In this document: positions 13,809 through 21,258 of the stretch, in pieces
Numbering within the stretch: the first letter of the stretch is position 1
Layout: each line of letters opens with the position of its first letter
Source: an uncultured Clostridia bacterium
Lineage (GTDB): Bacteria; Bacillota; Clostridia; Christensenellales; Borkfalkiaceae
NCBI GenBank assembly: GCA_934271725.1
Contig: CAKQSC010000010.1
Span: 1-21,887, forward strand
Length of the DNA: 21,887 nucleotides
Reading direction: 5' to 3'
Translations under genes and position numbers: made by a program
The notes under the pieces: generated by a model
The model's database searches: none
What the model was told of the DNA's origin: nothing
The model's input: the letters and a program-made list of their open reading frames with translations, nothing else

Positions 13809-14261
13809 TCACGTCGTTTTTTCGTAGCCGACGGAAGTTATAAGGTCGATTATTTTTTTGTCTTTCGTTATGACGACGGGTAATTTTTCTTTATTGAGAC
13901 ACAGGTTGCCTATCATCTGCGCGACGTAACCTATAAGGTTTGCGTTTTCGTCTTTTTCGATAAAGCGAACGAGGCAGAATTTGTTTTTATATTCGTAAGC
14001 GAGCGCGACGCAAATAGGGTTTCCGCCGTCGTTCACCGCTCCTACGCCTTTGAAAAAAGGCAATCCCTTATGCGAAGATAAGTTTTCACCGCATTTTTCC
14101 GATAGTTTGTAGACGCTTTCGGGGTTGTAAATCTCAAACTCCGTAAGTTTGGTAACCTCGCAAAATCCCGACGGACAGAAAGAGGGCGTTTTTCTTTTAA
14201 ACAACCCTTTTTGCGTTTTTATATATTCTTGTTTCAGTTTTTCAAAATCTATTTTTACCAT
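13809..14261 (-). CDS. Hypothetical protein, possibly GNAT-like
   Basis: This 150-aa protein begins with a basic helix (MVKIDFEKLKQEYIKTQKGL). The middle has CVALAYEYKNKFCLVRFIE, and the end (KLPVVITKDKKIIDLITSVG) resembles the last beta-alpha of an acetyltransferase fold. I see no clear acetyl-CoA P-loop (Q/RxxGxG/A), so the GNAT assignment is weak. Five cysteines are present, two of them in CPSGFCEV. No signal peptide or membrane segment. The SD is weak (ACGGGT), and the gene follows parB by 47 bp, with a hairpin (14282-14303) in between. Codon use and a clean frame favour a real gene. Confidence 0.72.
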   Translation of the reverse strand: MVKIDFEKLKQEYIKTQKGLFKRKTPSFCPSGFCEVTKLTEFEIYNPESVYKLSEKCGENLSSHKGLPFFKGVGAVNDGGNPICVALAYEYKNKFCLVRFIEKDENANLIGYVAQMIGNLCLNKEKLPVVITKDKKIIDLITSVGYEKTT

Positions 14262-14281
14262 ATTTACCCGTTAAAACCGTA

Positions 14282-14303
14282 AGGCACGCCGAAAAGCGTG
14301 CCT
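14282..14303 (-). terminator. Hairpin between parB and the downstream gene
   Basis: A perfect 8-bp stem, AGGCACGC with GCGTGCCT, and a 6-nt loop. On the minus strand it is followed by a weak T tract, so it may be a partial terminator or attenuator ending the ftsH-parA-parB message. Confidence 0.55.
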
Positions 14304-14308
14304 CTATT

Positions 14309-15214
14309 TTATTTTCTGTTCTTTTCCACGAAATCCATAATGTCGCTTATTCTGTCAAGATCGTCCGTGGTGTAATAGTCTATATATATTCTGCCTTTTT
14401 TGTCGTTTCCTATCAACGAAACTTTCGTGCCGAGCGTTTTTTGCAACTTGTCGATAAGTTCTTTGAGTTCGAGCGAAAGTTCTATTCTCGCCTTTTCTTT
14501 CTTTTTCTTTTCGAGTTCGGGCGGATTGAAATAATCTTTTACTTTTTGTTCCACGTCTCTTACCGAATACCCGTTTTCGACCGTTTCGTGCGCGAGTCTT
14601 ATAAGTTCGTGCTCGGGAAGAGAAAGCATGGTTCTGGCGTGTCCCTGCGAAAGTTTGTTTGTCGAAACGAGGTCTATCACCTCTTGCGGTAACGCAAGAA
14701 GACGCAAGGTGTTAGCAATCGCCGGTCTGCTTTTTCCGATTCTCGTCGCAAGGCTTTCCTGCGTCAAACCGTAATCGTTCATAAGTTTTTTCATCGCGTA
14801 AGCCGCTTCTATCGGGTTTAAATCTTCGCGTTGAAGGTTTTCGATAAGAGATATTTCCTGAATGGTTCTCTCGTCGAAGTTTTTCACTATTGCGGGAATG
14901 GTGTCCAGCCCCGCGAGTTTCGTCGCCCTGTATCTGCGTTCGCCGGCGATGATCATATATCTGCCGTTATTGTCTTTGTTGACGATAATCGGGCTTATGA
15001 TGCCGTGTTCTTTTACCGAATTCGCAAGTTCTTCGAGCGCGTCCGCGTCGAAAACCTTACGCGGTTGGTTCGGGTTTGCGTAAACGGACGAAAGAGAAAG
15101 TTCGTGTACCTTTTCGCTTTCTCCCCTTTCGTCAACCAACATGCTTTTTTCGTAATCACTGCTCGAATCGTCGAACAACGCCGAAAGACCTTTTCCTAAT
15201 CCTCTGTTCGTCAT
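14309..15214 (-). CDS. parB: Chromosome-partitioning protein ParB (Spo0J)
   Basis: The 301-aa protein starts with the typical GLGKGLSALF. It has an N-terminal CTPase/ParB domain with GERRYRA (residues 91-97) and ENLQREDLNPIEAA, then a helix-turn-helix that reads parS (YGLTQESLATRIGKSRPAIA). A C-terminal dimerisation region completes it. ParB binds parS, loads as CTP-dependent sliding clamps and recruits SMC. Three parS-type sites lie at 18571-18885, about 3.5 kb upstream of this gene. It starts 8 bp after parA ends with SD GAGG. In spore formers Spo0J/Soj also feed into sporulation control. Confidence 0.97.
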   Translation of the reverse strand: MTNRGLGKGLSALFDDSSSDYEKSMLVDERGESEKVHELSLSSVYANPNQPRKVFDADALEELANSVKEHGIISPIIVNKDNNGRYMIIAGERRYRATKLAGLDTIPAIVKNFDERTIQEISLIENLQREDLNPIEAAYAMKKLMNDYGLTQESLATRIGKSRPAIANTLRLLALPQEVIDLVSTNKLSQGHARTMLSLPEHELIRLAHETVENGYSVRDVEQKVKDYFNPPELEKKKKEKARIELSLELKELIDKLQKTLGTKVSLIGNDKKGRIYIDYYTTDDLDRISDIMDFVEKNRK

Positions 15215-15222
15215 AAGTTACC

Positions 15223-15990
15223 TCACTCTTCTTGTCTGTTCAAAAACTCTTCCGTAAGAGCCTGATACGCCCTTGCGCCCGCGCATTTAGCGTCGTGCAA
15301 CATTACGGGCACGCCGTGGCTCGGAGCCTCCGACACTCTGATGTTACGGGGAATTATCACGCCGTAAACTTTCGTTTTGAAATATTTTCTGATTTCTTCC
15401 GCAATTTGCCTTGAAATAAGCGCGCGCGAATCGTACATCGTAAGAACGACGCCTTCCACCACGAGATTCGGGTTCAGGTGCTTTGTTACGAGCCTTATGG
15501 AGTTGAGAAGTTGGCTCAACCCTTCCAGCGCGTAATATTCGCTTTGTATGGGGATTATACAGGAATCCGCCGCGGTAAGCGCGTTTATGGTAAGTAGCCC
15601 GAGCGACGGCGGACAATCGATAAGTATGAAATCGTATACGTTTCTTATCGGTTTCAAAACGGAAGACAATACGAATTCGCGTTGTTTTATATACACGAGT
15701 TCGACTTCCGCGCCCGCAAGGTCGATTGAAGAAGGCAACAAATCGAGATTTTTAACGTTCGTGCTTACTATGCAGTTGTTAAGGTTCGCGTTTTCTATCA
15801 TCGCGTTGTATACGGAAGATTTGATAGTCGCTTTTTCAAACCCTAAACCCGTGGTGGCGTTACCTTGCGGATCGAGGTCGACGAGCAATACTTTTTTGCC
15901 CGCTTTCGCAAGATACGCGCCCATATTCACACAGGTGGTGGTTTTACCTACTCCGCCTTTCTGATTTGAAAACGAAATAATTTTTCCCAT
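15223..15990 (-). CDS. parA: Chromosome-partitioning ATPase ParA (Soj)
   Basis: The 255-aa protein has the deviant Walker A KGGVGKTT (residues 11-18), VLLVDLDPQGNATTGLG, and the Walker B-type segment FILIDCPPSLGLLT. It is of normal length for a chromosomal Soj without an N-terminal HTH. ParA works with ParB-parS in origin segregation and in Bacillus modulates DnaA. It lies 18 bp after ftsH and 8 bp before parB, with a weak SD (GCGAG). The more common Bacillota neighbour upstream of parA, rsmG/mnmG, is replaced here by ftsH. Confidence 0.97.
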   Translation of the reverse strand: MGKIISFSNQKGGVGKTTTCVNMGAYLAKAGKKVLLVDLDPQGNATTGLGFEKATIKSSVYNAMIENANLNNCIVSTNVKNLDLLPSSIDLAGAEVELVYIKQREFVLSSVLKPIRNVYDFILIDCPPSLGLLTINALTAADSCIIPIQSEYYALEGLSQLLNSIRLVTKHLNPNLVVEGVVLTMYDSRALISRQIAEEIRKYFKTKVYGVIIPRNIRVSEAPSHGVPVMLHDAKCAGARAYQALTEEFLNRQEE

Positions 15991-16008
15991 AATTTTTCTC
16001 GCTTGTTT

Positions 16009-18108
16009 TTATTTATCGCTGTTTACGTCGTCTTTGTTGTCGTCCGAAGAAGAATTGCCGTCTATCGTCGTAACGACGGTTGCTTCCGCCTGCTTTTCGT
16101 GCTCTTTTTTAATTTCCGCCATAACCGCTTCCGCGTCTATTTTGGCAAACGGATTAGCCTTTCTCATAGCGTCCGCCTTGTCGGTGAACTCCATAATTTC
16201 CTCAACGCTCTTGCCGTCCATAAGCATTTTGACTTCTTCGCCGTAAATGGTTTCCTTCTCTATAAGAAGTTTTGCCATATTGTCGAGAATGTTGCGGTTT
16301 TCTTTGAGCATTTTTCTTGCGATTTCAAGGCGTTCTTTGATAATTCTTTCGACTTCTTCGTCTATAACGCTTGCCATCTTTTCGGAATAACTCGCTTTCG
16401 TGGCGTAATCTCTTCCGAGGAACACTTCGCTGTTTTCGCCGTAAGATACGGGACCTACGAGTTCGCTCATACCCCATTCGGTAACCATCGCTCTCGCGCG
16501 TTTGGTAGCCATCTGAATATCGCCCGACGCGCCTGCCGAAACGTCTTTTATAACGAGTTCTTCCGCAACTCTTCCGCCGAGCGTCATCGTAATGTCGTCG
16601 AGAAGTTTGTTAAGCGTTAAGTGGTTGTCGTCCGAATCGGGACGGGTAAGCGTATAACCCGCGGCGTTTCCGCGCGGAATTATGGATACTTCCTGAACGG
16701 AATCGCAGTTGGGAAGAAGGTTTGCGAGAATTGCGTGCCCCGCTTCGTGATATGCCGTAATCTTTTTGTCCGTTTCGGTTACCACTCTGCTCTTTTTCTG
16801 CGGTCCCATTATAACCTTGTTTACACCCTCGTAAAGGTCTACGTTGGTAATGACTTTTCTCTTGTTTCTTACCGCGAGTATAGCCGCTTCGTTAAGAAGA
16901 TTGGCAAGATCCGCTCCCGAAAATCCGCTTGTGATTCTCGCAAGGGTTTTGAAACTTACGTCGCTTGCAAGCGGCTTGTTTCTCGCGTGTACTTTGAGTA
17001 TTTCTTCTCTTCCTTTAACGTCGGGAAGATTTACCGTTATCTGTCTGTCGAATCTGCCGGGACGAAGAAGCGCGGGATCGAGGACGTCCGCTCTGTTCGT
17101 CGCCGCCATAACGATTATGCCCTCGTTCGACTCGAAACCGTCCATAAGAACGAGAAGTTGGTTAAGAGTTTGTTCTCTTTCGTCGTTTCCTCCGCCGAGT
17201 CCCGCTCCGCGTTGACGACCTACCGCGTCGATTTCGTCTATGAAGATAATGCACGGTTTGTTCTTTTTAGCCGTTGCGAACAGGTTTCTTACTCTCGACG
17301 CGCCTACGCCTACGAACATTTCCACGAAGTCGGAACCGCTCATAGAGAAGAAAGGAACGCCCGCTTCGCCCGCAACCGCTTTCGCGAACAAGGTTTTACC
17401 CGTTCCCGGAGGGCCTACAAGAAGTACGCCTTTGGGCGTTCTCGCGCCTACGTCGTTGTATTTTGCAGGGTTTTTAAGGAAATCTACGACTTCTTTAAGT
17501 TCTTCTTTTTCTTCTTCCGCGCCCGCGACGTCGGAAAATCTCACCTTAACGTTCTGAACGACGTTGTTGTTTACTTTTGCAAAATCCGTGGGGTTAGTAC
17601 CCGCTCCGCGCATAGATTTGAATATGAGGAAGAACGCCGCGAGAAGCAGTAAGAATCCCGCAATGGAAATTACGCTCGACCAGACGCTACCCGCGTTGGG
17701 GTCGGTGAACGTGTAACTCGTTTTCAAGTCGTCGAGTTCGAGTTTCGTAAGATTTCCGTTCATGCCCGTTATCGTTTGCGTGATAAGCGTCATGTCGTCG
17801 CCACGTCCGAAAGTCGTTTTGTATCTCGTTTCGATATATTTTCCGTTCTGATTGAGTTCTCGTACGGCGTAAGTAATGTTATAGCCGTCGATATTGAGCG
17901 CGGAAATATATCTTTTCGGGTTGGTTTTGTCGTTTCTGCTTACTTTATCCGCGATCTCCTCGTCGATATCGGACATTTGTTCCAGAAAACCGCTGTACGA
18001 TTGTTTTTTGTACAGCCAGTCCGTACCGCAAGAGCGGTATACAAGTACGCCTAGGATAGCCACAACTACGACTGCTATGGCAATTCTGAATAGGTTTTTA
18101 GATTTCAT
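16009..18108 (-). CDS. ftsH: ATP-dependent zinc metalloprotease FtsH
   Basis: The 699-aa membrane AAA+ protease has its first transmembrane segment at about residues 8-24 and an extracytoplasmic FtsH_ext domain (about 30-140). The second transmembrane segment is at about 143-165. The AAA domain has Walker A GPPGTGKT (232-239), Walker B IIFIDEID (about 287-294) and the SRH with arginine fingers (LLRPGRFDRQ). The zinc motif HEAGH is at 454-458, and the third ligand region contains SAGASGDIQMATKRA. FtsH degrades misfolded membrane proteins and regulatory proteins. SD AAGGAG precedes the ATG. The long C-terminal tail (about 640-699) is acidic and Asn/Asp-rich at its end. It heads the apparent ftsH-parA-parB operon and points away from the candidate origin. 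Confidence 0.98.
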   Translation of the reverse strand: MKSKNLFRIAIAVVVVAILGVLVYRSCGTDWLYKKQSYSGFLEQMSDIDEEIADKVSRNDKTNPKRYISALNIDGYNITYAVRELNQNGKYIETRYKTTFGRGDDMTLITQTITGMNGNLTKLELDDLKTSYTFTDPNAGSVWSSVISIAGFLLLLAAFFLIFKSMRGAGTNPTDFAKVNNNVVQNVKVRFSDVAGAEEEKEELKEVVDFLKNPAKYNDVGARTPKGVLLVGPPGTGKTLFAKAVAGEAGVPFFSMSGSDFVEMFVGVGASRVRNLFATAKKNKPCIIFIDEIDAVGRQRGAGLGGGNDEREQTLNQLLVLMDGFESNEGIIVMAATNRADVLDPALLRPGRFDRQITVNLPDVKGREEILKVHARNKPLASDVSFKTLARITSGFSGADLANLLNEAAILAVRNKRKVITNVDLYEGVNKVIMGPQKKSRVVTETDKKITAYHEAGHAILANLLPNCDSVQEVSIIPRGNAAGYTLTRPDSDDNHLTLNKLLDDITMTLGGRVAEELVIKDVSAGASGDIQMATKRARAMVTEWGMSELVGPVSYGENSEVFLGRDYATKASYSEKMASVIDEEVERIIKERLEIARKMLKENRNILDNMAKLLIEKETIYGEEVKMLMDGKSVEEIMEFTDKADAMRKANPFAKIDAEAVMAEIKKEHEKQAEATVVTTIDGNSSSDDNKDDVNSDK

Positions 18109-18170
18109 CTTTACTCCTTATATCGGTTGTAATAATAAATATTGTTTATCCGTAATTTTTTTTGTTTAAT

Positions 18171-18198
18171 ATTCTACGCTTTTCGTTTATTCCGCAAA
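18171..18198 (-). promoter_or_regulatory. Possible promoter of ftsH-parA-parB
   Basis: On the minus strand there is TTTGCG (18193-18198), a 16-bp spacer and TAGAAT (18171-18176), about 63 bp before the ftsH ATG. The -35 matches consensus at only three positions, so this is tentative. Confidence 0.3.
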
Positions 18199-18527
18199 GC
18201 GTTCGTCCGTATGTGAGATTGACTAAGGCTGAGTTTAGAGTTTCGCCCGTTATAAGTTCGACGTTTTAACAACTATCCGATAGTTTGCATTTTTGTCGAA
18301 AGTAGACGCCGGGCTACGGCGTTTGTTTGATTTAATAAGGCGCATAGTCGCAACGTGTTGTATTTATTATATACGAAACGAACGTGAAATACAAGCGCAG
18401 AAAGCAAAAAATGCCTTATAACGCCTATATTTTACCCGAAAATCCTTAAAACAATATTGAAAAATGCGTGTTTGGCGTAAAATATTTCGGTTTTTTATAC
18501 ACTTTTCCACCGTTAGTGTCAATAAAA

Positions 18528-18536
18528 TGTGGATAA
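18528..18536 (-). promoter_or_regulatory. Perfect DnaA box
   Basis: The minus strand reads TTATCCACA, the canonical high-affinity DnaA site. It is 34 bp from parS site 1 and flanked by near-matches at 18495-18503 and 18517-18525. Confidence 0.75.
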
Positions 18537-18570
18537 CTTTTTGCGGTTTTTTGCCTTAATAATATCAAAA

Positions 18571-18586
18571 TGTTTCGCGTGAAACA
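18571..18586. promoter_or_regulatory. parS site 1 (ParB binding)
   Basis: TGTTTCGCGTGAAACA matches the Bacillus-type parS TGTTTCACGTGAAACA at 15 of 16 positions; the one change (A to G) is next to the centre. It is embedded in AATGTTTC...GAAACATT. Confidence 0.85.
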
Positions 18587-18630
18587 TTAAAATAAAAGCA
18601 TTTAATTTTACAAGGAGGAAGAAAAACGGC

Positions 18631-18683
18631 ACTGCATAAAATATGTATAAATACCGTATGTTATACATAATATACTGCATAAA
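18631..18683. repeat. Direct and inverted repeats between parS sites 1 and 2
   Basis: ACTGCATAAA occurs at 18631-18640 and again at 18674-18683. Between them TATGTATAA (18642-18650) and TTATACATA (18661-18669) form a perfect 9-bp inverted repeat. Each arm is a one-mismatch DnaA-box-like 9-mer. The DNA is strongly AT-rich, as in an unwinding element. Confidence 0.6.
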
Positions 18684-18713
18684 GTAGTAAATATGCAATA
18701 AATATGAATAAAA

Positions 18714-18729
18714 AGTTCCACGTGGAACA
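18714..18729. promoter_or_regulatory. parS site 2 (ParB binding)
   Basis: AGTTCCACGTGGAACA contains the perfect 14-bp palindrome GTTCCACGTGGAAC, a known parS core variant. Confidence 0.88.
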
Positions 18730-18860
18730 CGATTTTCAGAGCGATTTAAATACAGTTTGAAACGTCGTTTTATGTGTTGTCTGTTGCTTCTAATGTCCTA
18801 TATATAATACAACAAAGCAAACGATTTGTCAATAACTTTTAGTGAATCATATCAGATATT

Positions 18861-18894
18861 GCGATTAAATGTTCCACGTGGAACATTTAATCGC
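18861..18894. promoter_or_regulatory. parS site 3 within a perfect 34-bp palindrome
   Basis: The 16-bp site TGTTCCACGTGGAACA (18870-18885) is extended on both sides into an uninterrupted 34-bp palindrome, whose left half is GCGATTAAATGTTCCAC. As DNA it is an extended ParB site. As RNA it could form a long hairpin. Confidence 0.9.
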
Positions 18895-20159
18895 CTTTAC
18901 GGGCCTGTTTATGTCTTACTGATTTGCTTGAAAATATTATTATAGTTAAAATATCCTTGTTGCATATTGTGTGCTTTGATGCTTTTTGTGTACCGTGCTG
19001 TTGCGTAATATGTCGCTGACTTTAATCGCTATTTGCGTACAAAACTTAAAAATATTTCATAACGGTGCAATTGATTTAATTTGTTGTCAAATCATCACGT
19101 GCATTGTGCGTTTTGTCGCTTTTTTGTGCGTCATTGTGGTTGTTTGTGCTTTGCGATTTAATTTTTTGTGTTTTGAGGTATTTTTTGAAATGCGGTCGCG
19201 TTCTTTTGTTAAACGTCTAATCATGCTTTGCCGATTGTTTTGACCAAAAGGGGTTTTTCTCGATCGTTTGTATATAATTGTGGTTTTATGGCGATGTTCT
19301 TTGTACCGTTACGTATAATGAGATGATTAACGATGAGAAAGTTTGCCATAAAAGCCGAATGTGGCGAGGCGAAGTGAATGCAACGGTATGGTTTGTCGGT
19401 AAAGCGAGAACGAGGTGTGTCGACGGATTATGCAATTTTATTGTTATAAGGCTGAAATCTTAAATACCGGCGAAAAGAACTTATCGAAACGTGTTACAAC
19501 GTGTAAAAATCGAAAAGGTATGGTGATTGCCTTGCTCTTTGTGGAAAATGTGATGGAAATACCGAGAATGTCGCCAAAATAACCGCGTTCTGCTGTTAAA
19601 GGGCGTTTTATGCAGAGAAAACCGCTGTTTTTAAGCGTATGAATGGTTTTGTACGGAAAAAATATTTATATTTTCGGTGCGCGATTACGTTGTCTGTGCA
19701 TTTATTGTAGAAATTAGTAGCGTCGATAGCATTTTCGGCGTTTTTGTGATGCAATTCGGTTACGATATGCGTAAAACATTGCGTTGCCTGCATAGTTTGT
19801 GCAAAAATATATGCGCATAAGGTAGAGTTGTTGGCGTTACCCGTAAGGGAATAAGTGTGGTTATAAATTAAATAATCGAACGAATAATTTATTGTTTGCA
19901 CCGTGCTGTGCAATAGCGCAAAAAATACGGCGCATAAAAAATTGACGGCGCAAAAGCGAATGTTTGTTTATTTTTTGCTCTTGCTTTTATATTTACATTT
20001 TTGATATGCCGTTTTGAGCCGTTTATTGCCCGTTTTTCGCCCGAAAGACCTTTTTTGAATATTTATTCGACGAGTTTTGTTTCGTCTGTTTTGTGGCTTT
20101 GGACAAAAAAGCCCCGTTTTGCCTATGCACTATCGAAAAATATGACTATTTTCACCGAA

Positions 20160-20275
20160 AAAGCATATTTTAGTCTTTCTCTACCGCACTTCTTCGTTCT
20201 ACTTATTACCTATCACCTAATTTTTCATTTCACACTTCTTCACTCTTACTTATTACTTAATTTCCTCTTGCGTGT
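20160..20275. repeat. C/T-rich low-complexity degenerate tandem repeats
   Basis: The plus strand is made of short degenerate units such as ACTTATTAC, CACTTCTTC and TTCACTCTTA. ACTTATTAC occurs twice (near 20200 and 20249). The composition (C/T) contrasts with the G/T-rich surroundings. Confidence 0.55.
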
Positions 20276-20355
20276 TTTTAATTAACGCAAAACTTGTAAA
20301 CACCGGAAACCCCTCAATTTTCGGTGATTTGCAAGGCGAGTACGGTTATACGTTA

Positions 20356-20421
20356 CCGTACGTCAAACGAGGATTTTTAAAAGAGTACGTTAAGTTCACC
20401 GTTTTGACATGTTGTGTATTG
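20356..20421 (+). repeat. Dispersed degenerate repeat, copy B
   Basis: It begins with CGTACGTCAAACGAGGATTT and continues with ACCGTTTTGACA, matching the order of blocks in copies A and C, but it is more diverged and has an altered middle. It is the least certain of the three. Confidence 0.45.
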
Positions 20422-20920
20422 TTTTTTGTCTGGCAGAGAAAAGGAAAATCGGCGTTCTTTGTTGTCTGTAAAGGGGTGGAATAGTAACGTGGTTGTTTTT
20501 TGGTGTCCGTGTTTTTTGGAAAAAGCGCATTGAGTGTAACGAAACGCTGTTTGTTGGTACGCTCGTTCTAATTTTTGCGAGCGTGCTTTTGCTTTTTACG
20601 TTTTTCTTGACTTGCAGAGCAAGATTTTGCGTTTGTCGGTAATTTTCTGTTTCCTTGTAAACAGTCAAGCGGTTTTTTAGTGGTGAAACGTGATTACGCG
20701 GTTGCCGATAATTTTCGCTTCATTGTAGATATTGAGTGTCTTTCGGAGGCAAAGAGCAATTGCGTGGTTGGGTGTTTTCGATTTTGTTTTTCGGTAAATA
20801 TTTTTGCTTACAGACGTCGTTGTTTGCCGATAATTCAAGTGGCTGAAAAATAAGGCGAAACGCTGGATACGTTGCTGTTTTACGCCTCTTTTGCGGTGGA
20901 CAAAAATATAAATATTTTTG

Positions 20921-20949
20921 TTGACTTTTGAATATAATTGTAATATACT
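20921..20949 (+). promoter_or_regulatory. SigA-type promoter upstream of the SUFU-domain gene
   Basis: TTGACT (20921-20926), a 17-bp spacer and TATACT (20944-20949). If it drives the gene at 21259, the mRNA leader would be about 300 nt. Confidence 0.65.
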
Positions 20950-20975
20950 GTTGGAAATCTATACAGAGCAAAAAT

Positions 20976-20990
20976 AATACGAATCGTATT
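20976..20990. promoter_or_regulatory. Palindrome just after the promoter (possible operator)
   Basis: AATACGA and TCGTATT flank a single central A, about 20 nt after the predicted transcription start, and are followed by TTTT. The one-base centre makes an RNA hairpin poor, so a protein-binding operator is more likely. Confidence 0.4.
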
Positions 20991-21147
20991 TTTTGACCGA
21001 TACGTTGCTGTGTTACGGGCAATGCTTGTGCATTGACTCTCTTACACCCCTTGTCTTAAACAGAGAACGCTACGTAAAACTTGTGAGTAACAAAAACTTC
21101 GCTATTTTCGATGATTTTTTTGAAAGGCAAGTGCAGTCGTACGTCAG

Positions 21148-21217
21148 CGTACTTCAAACGAGGGTTTGTAAAAGGCGTAAATATCGGCGTTTTGGCAGAG
21201 TTCCTGTTATTCTTGCT
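21148..21217 (+). repeat. Dispersed degenerate repeat, copy C
   Basis: It aligns with copy A (13679-13752) over its whole length and with copy B at its start. It lies within the leader of the SUFU-domain gene, ending about 40 bp before its ATG. Confidence 0.65.
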
Positions 21218-21258
21218 CGGCAATCGGAAAAACGCCGTGCGGTGATAAGGAAACTAAG

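Larger units (their letters stand above)
18480..18900. other. Candidate oriC/centromere segment (DnaA boxes, parS cluster, AT-rich DNA)
   Basis: This segment without genes contains one perfect DnaA box (18528-18536, minus) and several 8/9 matches to TTATNCACA: 18495-18503, 18517-18525, 18642-18650, 18661-18669 and 18827-18835. It also has three parS sites, a direct repeat ACTGCATAAA (18631-18640, 18674-18683) and very AT-rich DNA between parS sites 1 and 2. Genes to the left are mainly minus and the gene to the right is plus, as expected for divergence from an origin. dnaA and dnaN are not in view, so this remains a candidate. Confidence 0.55.
18901..20900. other. Gene-poor, G/T-rich stretch
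   Basis: No frame in this stretch has family-like sequence, a good SD with a start, and suitable codon use together. Frames of about 60-100 codons occur on both strands but look random. The plus strand is visibly richer in G and T than in C and A, except for the C/T-rich patch at 20160-20275. It contains repeat copy B and no recognisable RNA gene. Confidence 0.6.

Noticed and set aside
18612..18618. Strong SD-like AAGGAGG in the origin candidate
   Set aside because: No ATG, GTG or TTG lies at a usable distance, and the frame after a possible CTG is only about a dozen codons.
19240..19278. TTGACC ... TATAAT promoter in the gene desert
   Set aside because: The spacer is 27 bp and no closer -35 box exists.
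19608..19913. 101-codon minus-strand frame in the gene desert
   Set aside because: No SD, composition dominated by strand skew, and no recognisable motif; likely a chance frame.
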